This document shows, in pieces, positions 18,582 to 28,295 of a DNA stretch of 64,000 bases (the stretch's first letter is position 1; each line of letters opens with the position of its first letter). Source of the DNA: Actinomycetospora chiangmaiensis DSM 45062 (lineage in GTDB: Bacteria > Actinomycetota > Actinomycetes > Mycobacteriales > Pseudonocardiaceae). The DNA is taken from the NCBI RefSeq assembly GCF_000379625.1, contig NZ_KB903240.1, positions 328,679 through 392,678 on the forward strand, read 5' to 3'. A program made the translations under genes and the position numbers. Below the pieces are notes generated by a model, which saw only the letters and a list, made by a program, of their open reading frames with translations, was not told where the DNA came from and ran no database searches.

Positions 18582-18893
18582 TCAGTACTGCTGGACCGAC
18601 TCGACGCCCGGCAGGCCCCGGACGGTGTCGGCGAAGGCGTCGCACTCGTCGGTGGTCAGCGCGACGGTGCACGTGATGCTGGTGCAGGAGACACCCTCGT
18701 GGACGTCGACCGCGAAGTCCGGGACGCGGTAGCCCAGCTCGCACAGGCTCGAGGCGAGGGACATGACGCCGGTCATCCCGCCGGTGGTGACCATCGTGAA
18801 CGGCCGGGGCAGACGCGAGGCGCGGCGGCCGGGCCCGTTGACGGCGCGCTCGATGGCGGCGGCGGGGATACGGGCGGGCTCGAGCGTGGTCAT
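18582..18893 (-). CDS. Conserved hypothetical protein, ACT-like fold possible
   Basis: This 103-residue protein starts at ATG 18893 with AGGAG nine bases upstream. The C-terminal half (VHEGVSCTSITCTVALTTDE, then a helix and GVESVQQY) looks like a beta-alpha-beta unit with two cysteines, somewhat like ACT or ferredoxin-like folds. I cannot name the family. The N-terminal half is Arg/Pro-rich, with a Met/Gly-rich central strand. It lies alone between the ABC exporter and the butanediol-dehydrogenase gene, separated from the latter by more than 200 bp. No signal peptide is seen. Confidence 0.68.
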   Translation of the reverse strand: MTTLEPARIPAAAIERAVNGPGRRASRLPRPFTMVTTGGMTGVMSLASSLCELGYRVPDFAVDVHEGVSCTSITCTVALTTDECDAFADTVRGLPGVESVQQY

Positions 18894-19108
18894 GGCGGTG
18901 CTCCTGGGACGTGCTGGGATCCGCTGTCTGGAATCCGAGCCAGGTCTCGGGAGGTCCTCCACGGGTGCTCACGGCGGCGCGCCATGGTGTGCGCGCCGGG
19001 AGCCTGGCTCACCCGACGCGCTGGGGTACTACCTCTGCCCGCGCGATCATGACGACGATGTTACTCGGGCCACGTGACCGCGCAAGCGGAGGGGTCCGGC
19101 GCCTCCGG

Positions 19109-20164
19109 CTACGGGTGTACCAGGATCTTGACGTTGGACTCCTTGTGGTCGATCAGCTCCCGGAAGCCCTGGTCGACGATGTCCTCGAGCGCGATGCGGC
19201 CGGTGATGAACTGCTCGACGTCGACGGTGCCGCTGCGGATCAGCTCGATCACCTCCTCGTGCCGGTTGGCGTAGGCGAGCGAGCCGACGAGGGTGATCTC
19301 GGAGAACACCAGCGAGTTGACGTCGAAGGTCGCGGGGTGGCCCCAGATCGACACGTTCACGCAGGTGCCGCCGGGCTTCGTCGACGCGACGGCACTGGCG
19401 AGCACCTGGTCGATGCCGGCGCACTCGAACGTGACGTCGGCGCCGCGGCCGCCGGTGAGCTCCCGGATCGCCTCGGGGACGTCGACCTCGGTCGGGTCGA
19501 GCACGTGGTCCGCGCCCGCCCCCGGGGCCTTGGCCTTCCGGGCGTCGGCCGGCTCCACGACGATGACCTGTCCCGCGCCGGTGGCGCGCAGCGCGGCCGC
19601 CGTCACGAGCCCGATGGGACCGGAGCCGAACACCGCCGCCGTCCCGCCCCGCTCGAGGCCGGAGAGCTTCGCGGCGTGGTAGCCGACGGCGAGCGGCTCC
19701 ACGAGGGCGCCCTGCTCCGGGGTGAGGCCGTCGATGCGGTGGGCCCAGCGCGCGTCGACGACCATCCGCTCGGCGAACCCGCCCTGGTCGCCGTCAAGGC
19801 CGATGAACCCGAGCTCCCGGCAGATGTTGTAACGGCCGTCGCGGCAGGCCACACACGTGCCGCACACGTCGTAGGGCTCGACGACGACCCGGTCGCCCTC
19901 GGACAGCCCGGTGACGCCCTGGCCGACCTCGGCGATCACGCCCGAGAACTCGTGCCCGAGCGTGATCGGCACCGCGCCGCCGGTCAGCGGGTGCGGGGCG
20001 GCGTCGGTCGGCGCGAAGATCGGGCCGTCGAGGAACTCGTGCAGGTCGGTGCCGCAGATCCCGCACCACTCCACCGCGACCTGCACCTGGCCGGAGCCGG
20101 GGTGCGGCTCGGGGATGTCCTCGACACGGACGTCACCGCGTCCGTGGAACCGGGCAGCCTTCAT
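19109..20164 (-). CDS. 2,3-butanediol dehydrogenase-like zinc alcohol dehydrogenase
   Basis: This 351-residue medium-chain dehydrogenase matches the (R,R)-butanediol dehydrogenase group. Landmarks are the CGICGTDLHEFLDGP start with the catalytic Cys, GHEFSGVIAEVG with the His-Glu pair, the structural zinc cysteines in CGTCVACRDGRYNIC, and a Rossmann loop GSGPIG. It interconverts acetoin and 2,3-butanediol with NAD in characterised members. A strong GAGGAGG precedes the ATG. It lies 47 bp downstream of an AcoR-like regulator on the same strand, a pairing that supports acetoin/butanediol metabolism as its role. Confidence 0.88.
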   Translation of the reverse strand: MKAARFHGRGDVRVEDIPEPHPGSGQVQVAVEWCGICGTDLHEFLDGPIFAPTDAAPHPLTGGAVPITLGHEFSGVIAEVGQGVTGLSEGDRVVVEPYDVCGTCVACRDGRYNICRELGFIGLDGDQGGFAERMVVDARWAHRIDGLTPEQGALVEPLAVGYHAAKLSGLERGGTAAVFGSGPIGLVTAAALRATGAGQVIVVEPADARKAKAPGAGADHVLDPTEVDVPEAIRELTGGRGADVTFECAGIDQVLASAVASTKPGGTCVNVSIWGHPATFDVNSLVFSEITLVGSLAYANRHEEVIELIRSGTVDVEQFITGRIALEDIVDQGFRELIDHKESNVKILVHP

Positions 20165-20201
20165 GCGGTCCTCCTCGCTCGGGTGACCTCATCCCAGGCG
20201 A

Positions 20202-20215
20202 GTGACCCCGGTCAC
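20202..20215. promoter_or_regulatory. Palindrome between the AcoR-like gene and the dehydrogenase
   Basis: GTGACC-CC-GGTCAC is a perfect inverted repeat overlapping the regulator's stop codon and 38 bp upstream of the dehydrogenase start. It could be an operator for a dehydrogenase-specific promoter. Confidence 0.4.
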
Positions 20216-21456
20216 GGGAACCGTTGCAGCCGTGTTGCAGCCCCGAACAGACCGGTCATGACGTCGGGTCCGGGCACCTCGACCGCGACGCCCGGCGCGA
20301 TGCGGTAGGGCCGGGCGACGACCAGGTTGCCCAGCACGCGGCGCAGGCGCGAGAGCTCGGCGCGCACCGTCACGAGGTGGTCGGCGTCGTCGTAGAGCGC
20401 CCGGCTCAGGGCGGCGGCGTCGAGGCCCGTGGGCCCGGCCGCCATGAGCAGCGCGAGGATCTGCAGGTGGCGCCGCGACAGCGTGTGTCGCCACGTCTCG
20501 CGGCCCTCGACCACGGCGACGGGCGGTTCGGCGGCCAGGTCGAGCCGCAGGCGCGTGGACCCCCCGCCGCCCGTCGGGTGGAGCAGCCACCCGCCGGGGA
20601 CCGGCTCGGGCAGGCACGCCCCGAGGCCGTGCACGAGCATCACCTCGCCCGCCCGCGGGACGCCGACCCGGTCGCGCGGGGAGAGCCCCGTCGCGCCGGC
20701 GACCCACCCGTGGTCGTCCACCACGAGCGCGGGCCCGCGGTGCCGGGCGAGCAGCGGGGCCGCGACGGAGCGCAGGGAGTCGAGCCGCTGCTCGTGCTGG
20801 GACCACAGCCCCGACTCCGCGAGCCGGACGGCGGTGTGGACGAGAGCGACCGTGGTCGGGTGCACGGTCGGCGCGGGCCCCGAGAGGTCGACGACGCCGA
20901 GCATCTCCCCCGTCCGCGGGTCGTGGATCGGGCTCGCGGTGCAGGTCCACGGGTGTTGGGCGCGGGCGAAGTGCTCGGCGGAGAACAGCTGTACCGGGGC
21001 GTGCTCGGCGAGGGCCGTGCCGATGGCGTTGGTGCCGACCGACCCCTCGGTCCAGTCGGCGCCCGGCGAGAACCCCAGTCCCTCCGCCAGCCGCGCGACT
21101 CGGGTCGCGCCCTCCCGCCACAGGACGAACCCGTCCGCAGCGGTGATCACCATGATGTGTTCGGCGTCCTCGGCCACCGCCGTCAGACTGGCTCGCAGCT
21201 GCGGCAGCACCCCCGAGATCGGCGACTCGGCGCGGCGCCGCTCGACGACCTCGGGCCCGGCCGGGTCGGGCAGCGACCGCACGTCCGGGGTGACCCCGAG
21301 CGCGACCATCCGGTCCCACGAGCGGGAGACGACCCGACGCAGTCCCGCCGTCACGCGCGCGCCCGACAGACGTGCGTCGTGGGCCTGGTGGAGCAGGCGC
21401 GCATGCTGTCGGAGGTCGGTACTCCGCGTCACCGCGCAGACGCCGTCGTCCACCAC
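20212..21456 (-). CDS. AcoR-like GAF-domain transcriptional regulator without AAA+ domain
   Basis: This protein of about 414 residues resembles the sensor half of AcoR, the acetoin activator. A leading helical segment (RRVVSRSWDRMVALGV) is followed by a GAF domain with WTEGSVGTNAIGTAL, HPWTCTASPIHDP and GVVDLSG at about residues 130-210. The sigma-54 AAA+ module of true AcoR is missing. Instead the C-terminus (about 320-400) holds a winged-helix-like segment, LSRRHLQILALL then VTVRAELSRLRRVLG. The GTG at 21456 has GGAG at a spacing of 6; a GTG at 21462 is too close to it. It probably controls the dehydrogenase gene 47 bp downstream. Confidence 0.85.
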   Translation of the reverse strand: MVDDGVCAVTRSTDLRQHARLLHQAHDARLSGARVTAGLRRVVSRSWDRMVALGVTPDVRSLPDPAGPEVVERRRAESPISGVLPQLRASLTAVAEDAEHIMVITAADGFVLWREGATRVARLAEGLGFSPGADWTEGSVGTNAIGTALAEHAPVQLFSAEHFARAQHPWTCTASPIHDPRTGEMLGVVDLSGPAPTVHPTTVALVHTAVRLAESGLWSQHEQRLDSLRSVAAPLLARHRGPALVVDDHGWVAGATGLSPRDRVGVPRAGEVMLVHGLGACLPEPVPGGWLLHPTGGGGSTRLRLDLAAEPPVAVVEGRETWRHTLSRRHLQILALLMAAGPTGLDAAALSRALYDDADHLVTVRAELSRLRRVLGNLVVARPYRIAPGVAVEVPGPDVMTGLFGAATRLQRFP

Positions 21457-21550
21457 GTGCACCTCCAGTGGCCCGCAGCATAACCGGGCGGGTGGCCCGG
21501 CACACAGCTTCCCGACGGCGGGTGGGGGCGGCCTCGGGCAGGCTCGCGGC

Positions 21551-22027
21551 GTGGACGTGCGGCGGGCGGTCGTGGGAGACGCGGAGGCGATGGCCGGGGT
21601 CGTCGCCGCGGTGGCCCCGGAGGACAGGCTCGGGGCGCAGCCGCCGGTGGACGTCGAGGCGCGGGCCGCGGGGTTCCGGGATCTCCTCGCGGGCGAGGGG
21701 GCGGCCTGGGTGCTCGTCGACGGCGGCGCGGTAGTGGGCTACCTGTCGCTGACGCCCCGCACCCGGGGCGTGTTGGGGCTCGGCATGGCGATCCTCGCGG
21801 CGGGTCGGGGTCGTGGCGGTGGGCGGGCGCTGGTGGACGCGGCGCTGGGGTTCGCCCGCGCCGGCGAGGCGCACAAGGTCGACCTCGAGGTGTGGCCGGA
21901 CAACGCGCGGGCGATCGCGCTGTACAGCGCGACGGGCTTCGTCGTCGAGGGGCTGCGCGACCGGCACTACCGTCGCGCCGACGGGACGCTGCGCTCGTCG
22001 TTGATCATGGCATGCCGGACGGACTGA
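21551..22027 (+). CDS. GNAT family N-acetyltransferase
   Basis: This 158-residue acetyltransferase has the acetyl-CoA loop GRGRGGGRALVDAALG (about residues 85-100) and the C-terminal ALYSATGFVVEG strand-helix. The acceptor substrate is unknown; small amines and protein N-termini are both possible. The start GTG 21551 is the first codon that gives the usual beta-1 strand (VDVRRAVVGDAEAM). Longer readings would run antisense through the AcoR-like gene. It diverges from that regulator and is followed by udgX about 120 bp later on the same strand. Confidence 0.82.
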   Translation: MDVRRAVVGDAEAMAGVVAAVAPEDRLGAQPPVDVEARAAGFRDLLAGEGAAWVLVDGGAVVGYLSLTPRTRGVLGLGMAILAAGRGRGGGRALVDAALGFARAGEAHKVDLEVWPDNARAIALYSATGFVVEGLRDRHYRRADGTLRSSLIMACRTD

Positions 22028-22149
22028 GCCCGCTCCGCCTCCCCCCGCGGGAGTGGCATCAGGCAGCTTGCCGGGCGCCCGGACATGCCTGATGTACACC
22101 TCGCCGGTACGGGCGGGTTCTCCCTCGGCGAGGTGGGCACCCACGGCCG

Positions 22150-22803
22150 GTGACCGAACCGCTGTTCCCCACGGAGGAGGAGTCGCCGACGCCCGCCGTC
22201 GCCGTCTCCGAGGCGTCGACCCTGGAGGACCTGCGCGAGCGGGCCGCGGGCTGCACCGCCTGTGAGCTGTACGAGGGCACCACCGGCACGGTGTTCGGCG
22301 TCGGCCCGACGACGGCGCGGCTGATGTTCGTCGGCGAGCAGCCCGGGGACCAGGAGGACCGGCAGCTCTCGCCCTTCGTCGGGCCGGCCGGGAAGTTGCT
22401 CGACGACGCCCTGGTCGAGGCGGGGATCGCCCGCGAGGACGCCTACGTCACCAACGCGGTGAAGCACTTCTCCTTCCGGCGCCAGGGCAACCGGCGCATC
22501 CACCAGACGCCGAAGGTCGGGCACGTCCGCGCCTGCCGGCCGTGGCTCGACGGCGAGCTCGCGCTGGTCCGCCCGCACGTCGTGGTCACCCTCGGGGCCA
22601 CGGCGGGCAAGGCGCTCCTCGGCTCGTCGTTCCGCATCACCGGCGAACGCGGGACCGCCCGGGAGTGGGAGGGCACCACGCTGGTACCGACCATCCACCC
22701 CTCGGCGATCCTGCGTGCCGACCCCGCCCGCGGCCAGGACGGCGACGAGATGCGCGCGGGCTTCGTCGCCGACCTCCGCGTGGCGGCCGCGCTCCTGGCC
22801 TGA
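22150..22803 (+). CDS. udgX: UdgX-type uracil-DNA glycosylase
   Basis: This 217-residue member of the uracil-DNA glycosylase superfamily has the UdgX hallmarks: motif A GEQPGDQED (62-70), the extra loop RRIHQ (115-119, with H118) and motif B HPSAILR (183-189). In mycobacterial UdgX the loop histidine forms a covalent bond to the abasic site after uracil release, so the protein caps uracil-containing DNA. Cysteines C35, C38 and C129 are visible iron-sulphur ligand candidates. I could not identify a fourth. The GTG at 22150 is used. It is convergent with uvrB, which places two repair genes side by side. Confidence 0.9.
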   Translation: MTEPLFPTEEESPTPAVAVSEASTLEDLRERAAGCTACELYEGTTGTVFGVGPTTARLMFVGEQPGDQEDRQLSPFVGPAGKLLDDALVEAGIAREDAYVTNAVKHFSFRRQGNRRIHQTPKVGHVRACRPWLDGELALVRPHVVVTLGATAGKALLGSSFRITGERGTAREWEGTTLVPTIHPSAILRADPARGQDGDEMRAGFVADLRVAAALLA

Positions 22804-22834
22804 GGACCTGGCCCGAGGACCTGGCCCGAGGAGA
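22802..22834. repeat. Short direct repeat between udgX and uvrB
   Basis: The unit GAGGACCTGGCCC occurs twice in tandem just after the udgX stop and is followed by a third partial GAGGA. It fills nearly all of the 35-bp convergent intergenic space. Confidence 0.6.
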
Positions 22835-22838
22835 CCGG

Positions 22839-25070
<2,232 letters not shown>

Positions 25071-25126
25071 GACACGAGGCTAACCCGACCCCCCGACAAT
25101 CACGATTTCCCCAGCTCAGAGGCGGA

Positions 25127-26326
25127 TCAGGACCCGCAGTCACACGAGCAGCAGTCGCCGCACGAGGAGCAGTCGTCACAGCAGTCGCAGGAGCACTCGG
25201 AGCAGTCGACGCAGTCCGAGCACCGCCCGCAGGGGTTCTGCCGCGGCTGCCCCGACCACGGCCCCACGAACTCGTCCGCGCAGCACAGCTGCCCGGTGCA
25301 GCACAGGCCGGCCGCGGCCGCGCAGCCCGCGAGCAGACCCCGCCGCCCCGGTCCCGACGGCGGGTCCGGCGGCCCTCCGTCCGGCGGCTCCTCCCCCGGC
25401 GGCTCCCCACCGGGCGCGGCCGGGTCCCACGGCGCCAACGGCTCCCGGGGTCCTGCCGCCCGCTCCACCGCGCGCCCCGTCTCGTGCACCAGCAGCACGT
25501 GCGCGAGCCGCCGGGCCGGACCCGGCACGAACGACACCCGCCGCAGGGCCGCCCCGATCTCGGCGACCGTCGCCCGGCACTCCCCCGACGCCCCCGACCG
25601 CGACACCCCGGTGGCCGCCAGCGGGTTCCACCGGCCCCGGGCCGCGTCGTCGTCGAGGTCGGCCACGGCGTCGAGCAGGTGCGCGAGGCGTCCGAGGAGC
25701 CGGCCCGCCTCGTCGAGCGGAGCCGCGTTCCCCGGACGACCGGCGAGCACCGCGGTGTGCGCGAGCGCCGCGCCGACCGCCGCCTCCGTCGGTGCGGTGA
25801 CCGCCCGGAGCGACGACCCGACCCGCGCCTCCACCTCCCGCTGCCGGGCCGGCACGGCGAGCAGGGCCGCGGGATCGAACCCGAGGTCCGTCGCGACCGA
25901 GGTCCCCGCCCGCGACCACCGCGTCGCGAGGTGCTTCCCGACGACGGCGGCGGGGCGCGAGGCGAACGCACCGTCGCGGTCCTCGACGTGGTCGGCCACC
26001 CGGTCCGCGGCCAGCAGGAGGGCGGTCGACGCGGCGAGTCGGGCGCCCTCCCCGGTCACGACCGTCGCCGGCCGCATCCCCCGCAGCGGACACGGGCCGG
26101 CCCGCCGGGTGCCGACGACGCCCTGCGCCTCCCCGAGCACCGAGACGACCAGCGCGTCCACGTGCGTGGTCACCCGGGCCGGCTGCCCCGCCCCGTCGCG
26201 GAGCGCCAGGCACAGGCCGCACAGGTGCGACGACCAGAGTCCGTGCAGCTCGGGGCCCAGGTGATGGCGACACGGACGGAGGAAGCCGAACACCGGCACA
26301 GGATCACGGTGGCCGTCGGTGTCCAC
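25127..26326 (-). CDS. DUF5685 family protein with cysteine-rich tail
   Basis: This protein has up to 399 residues. The start of its recognisable domain is VFGFLRPCRHHLGPELHGLW, followed by HLCGLCLALRD, a Cys/His arrangement typical of DUF5685 proteins of unknown function. The helical middle has no catalytic motif I can name. The last 35 residues contain about fifteen cysteines in short CxxC, CC and CxC steps alternating with Asp and Ser, preceded by a Pro/Gly-rich linker. That suggests a metal-binding or disulphide-rich tail. The start is unsure: GTG 26326 is given, but GTG codons at 26299 and 26293 would begin nearer the domain. Confidence 0.82.
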   Translation of the reverse strand: MDTDGHRDPVPVFGFLRPCRHHLGPELHGLWSSHLCGLCLALRDGAGQPARVTTHVDALVVSVLGEAQGVVGTRRAGPCPLRGMRPATVVTGEGARLAASTALLLAADRVADHVEDRDGAFASRPAAVVGKHLATRWSRAGTSVATDLGFDPAALLAVPARQREVEARVGSSLRAVTAPTEAAVGAALAHTAVLAGRPGNAAPLDEAGRLLGRLAHLLDAVADLDDDAARGRWNPLAATGVSRSGASGECRATVAEIGAALRRVSFVPGPARRLAHVLLVHETGRAVERAAGPREPLAPWDPAAPGGEPPGEEPPDGGPPDPPSGPGRRGLLAGCAAAAGLCCTGQLCCADEFVGPWSGQPRQNPCGRCSDCVDCSECSCDCCDDCSSCGDCCSCDCGS

Positions 26327-26399
26327 CAGCGTCCGTTCGAGCGACAGCCGACCCGGCCCTCCCGCGCGCTACCGACGGTCGTCGTTAGGGTCCCGCGGC

Positions 26400-26912
26400 G
26401 TGGCGCTGCATCCCCCGAAGGTCGAGACGTTCGCCGTCGCCGAGGGCACGAACACCGACCCGAAGGGCTTCGTCCGGGCCGTCGACCTCTACCGCACCAC
26501 CCCGTTCGGCCTCTACCTCGCCCGCCCGATGCCCGACCACCCGTCGCTCACGCACATGCGTTCGTGGCTGCTGCCCGACCTCGGGATCCGGGTCACCGAC
26601 TTCAGCTTCAAGCCCGGGTTCGAGCGGCTGCAGGACTTCTACGTCGACATCGCCGACGTGACCCGCGACGGCGACGTCTGGACGACCACGGACTTCTACC
26701 TCGACCTCGTCGTCCACACCGGTGAGCGGACCGAGCTCCTCGACGTCGACGAGTACGTCGAGGCCGTCGCCGCGGGGGTCCTCGCTCGGGAGGCGGCCGA
26801 GCGGGCCCTCACCACGGCGACGACGACGTACGCGAGTATCGCCGAGCACGGGCACGACCTCGACGCGTGGCTCGCGACCCGCGGCATCGTCCTCGACTGG
26901 CCCTGGCGTTGA
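26400..26912 (+). CDS. DUF402 domain protein
   Basis: This 170-residue protein has the DUF402 core: FYVDIADVTRDGDVWTTTDF followed by YLDLVVHTGERTELLDVDEY. The acidic residues of these two stretches form the metal/phosphate site in characterised members, several of which act as nucleoside di- or triphosphatases. The exact substrate is not predictable. The GTG at 26400 is preceded by AGGG at proper spacing, and the upstream in-frame region is Arg/Ser-rich shadow sequence. It diverges from the DUF5685 gene and converges on coaE. Confidence 0.86.
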   Translation: MALHPPKVETFAVAEGTNTDPKGFVRAVDLYRTTPFGLYLARPMPDHPSLTHMRSWLLPDLGIRVTDFSFKPGFERLQDFYVDIADVTRDGDVWTTTDFYLDLVVHTGERTELLDVDEYVEAVAAGVLAREAAERALTTATTTYASIAEHGHDLDAWLATRGIVLDWPWR

Positions 26913-26940
26913 GGCGCGGCGCCGGACCCGCTCAGCACAG

Positions 26941-26978
26941 GCGTCAGGCCCGCTGAGCCTCAGCGTCAGGCCCGCTGA
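26941..26978. repeat. 16-bp direct repeat between DUF402 gene and coaE
   Basis: GCGTCAGGCCCGCTGA occurs at 26941-26956 and again at 26963-26978. Between them CGCTGAG-C-CTCAGCG forms an inverted repeat. The second copy overlaps the coaE stop codon. It may act as a terminator for the two convergent genes. Confidence 0.6.
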
Positions 26979-27934
26979 TCGTCCCGCGCGGACAGCAACT
27001 CCGACGCGAGGTCGGAGGCCTCCGGCGCGACCACCACGCGTGCCGGGCGGGCAGGGTCGGCGCTGCCGAACCGAGCGCCCTCCACCCGCGGGAACCCGAT
27101 GCCCCCGAAGGGACCCACGAGCTCGTCGGGCGAGGAGGCGCTCAGCACCAGCAGGTCGATGACGTCCGGGGCCGACATCCTGGGCACGGCGGTCGGACCG
27201 ACGTGCTCCACCCGCGCGACCTGCTCCCGGCCCGCGAGCACGAGCCGGGCGGCCAGCCGTCGGGCCTGGTCCGGCCAGGTCGGGTCGGCCGGCACCGCGT
27301 CCTCCGGCCACGTCGTGGCCGTCCTGGCGCGCACCGCGGCCTCGAAGGGGACGAGCCGGTCGGACCACAGCGTCCCCACGCTGGCGCGGACCTCGTCCTC
27401 GGAGCCGACGTTGTCGATCCACACGTCCGCGGCCGCCCGCCGCGCCTCGGTCGTGGCCTGGGCCCGGATCCGCGAGCGGGCGTCGTCCTCGGACATCCCC
27501 CGCGTGCGTCCCAGCCGCTCCACGCGCACGTCCTCGGGCGCATCCACCACGACGACGAGCGCGAACGCCGCGCCCATGCCGTTCTCCACGAGCAGCGGCA
27601 CGTCGTGCACCAGCACCGCGTCGGACGGGGCGGCCGCGACGAGCTCCCCGGTCCGCCGGCCGATCCGGGGGTGCAGGATGCCGTTCAGTCGCGCCCGGGC
27701 CTCGTCGTCGTTGAAGACGATCTTCCCGAGCGCGGGCCGGTCGAGCGCCCCGTCGGCGTCGAGCACGTCGGGACCGAACGCCTCCACCACCGCGGCCAGC
27801 CCGTCGGTCCCCGGCTCGACGACCTCGCGGGCGATCTTGTCCGAGTCCACGATTACGGCACCCAGCGACGCCAGCTCCGAGGCGACCGTCGACTTGCCCG
27901 CCCCGATGCCCCCGGTCAGTCCCACACGCAGCAC
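26966..27934 (-). CDS. coaE: Dephospho-CoA kinase with short GrpB-like C-terminal extension
   Basis: CoaE phosphorylates dephospho-CoA in the last step of coenzyme A synthesis. The first 200 residues contain the P-loop GGIGAGKST (about 8-16), DSDKIARE and the lid region LGRTRGMSEDDARSRI. Residues about 205-322 are an added domain starting PEDAVPADPTWPDQARRLA, with VEHVGPTAVPRMSAPDVIDL, resembling the GrpB/UPF0157 domain fused to CoaE in mycobacteria. Here it is shorter (322 residues in total, against about 400 in M. tuberculosis) and seems to lack the rest of that domain. It belongs to the rpsA-coaE-uvrB group. Confidence 0.93.
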   Translation of the reverse strand: MLRVGLTGGIGAGKSTVASELASLGAVIVDSDKIAREVVEPGTDGLAAVVEAFGPDVLDADGALDRPALGKIVFNDDEARARLNGILHPRIGRRTGELVAAAPSDAVLVHDVPLLVENGMGAAFALVVVVDAPEDVRVERLGRTRGMSEDDARSRIRAQATTEARRAAADVWIDNVGSEDEVRASVGTLWSDRLVPFEAAVRARTATTWPEDAVPADPTWPDQARRLAARLVLAGREQVARVEHVGPTAVPRMSAPDVIDLLVLSASSPDELVGPFGGIGFPRVEGARFGSADPARPARVVVAPEASDLASELLSARDDQRA

Positions 27935-27987
27935 GGCGCGCAGTCTGCCCTAGCGGCGATCTTCCCGTCGCTCCGCTCGCCCCCGGG

Positions 27988-28155
27988 TCACGCGAGCGCC
28001 GCGTGCCTCGCCGTCGCGAAGAAGGTCTCGAACAGCCCGCGCCGCGCGACGGCCGGCACCCCGAGGGCGACCGCGACGGCGACGTGCTCACCGGCCCAGG
28101 TGAGACCGGTGGACCCGAGACGGTGCCGACCGGACCGACGACGCCACGAGAACAT
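27988..28155 (-). CDS. Small basic hypothetical protein (55 residues)
   Basis: This short gene lies between coaE and rpsA on the same strand. The ATG at 28155 has AGGGGG at good spacing, and the TGA is at 27988-27990. The 55-residue product starts MFSWRRRSGRHRLG, has a hydrophobic Ala/Val stretch at about residues 24-37 that could be a single weak membrane helix, and ends ATARHAALA. It is basic and Arg-rich at the N-terminus. I do not recognise it. Codon third positions are GC-rich as in neighbouring genes, which gives modest support. Confidence 0.5.
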   Translation of the reverse strand: MFSWRRRSGRHRLGSTGLTWAGEHVAVAVALGVPAVARRGLFETFFATARHAALA

Positions 28156-28232
28156 GCCGACCCCCTGGGACTGGTGTGACTAGCGGGACGAAAGATACCC
28201 GAGTGACCCGACCGTGGCACCCCCGACACGAC

Positions 28233-28268
28233 GACGGGCCCCCATCCCCGCAGGGATGAGGGCCCGTC
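28233..28268 (-). terminator. rpsA: rpsA terminator hairpin
   Basis: GACGGGCCC (28233-28241) pairs with GGGCCCGTC (28260-28268), and inner bases CATCCC/GGGATG extend the stem around a small loop. It lies 28 bp after the rpsA stop on the minus strand, the normal place for an intrinsic-type terminator. Confidence 0.75.
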
Positions 28269-28295
28269 GACCAGTGCTGTCAGGCGCTCAGGCGA

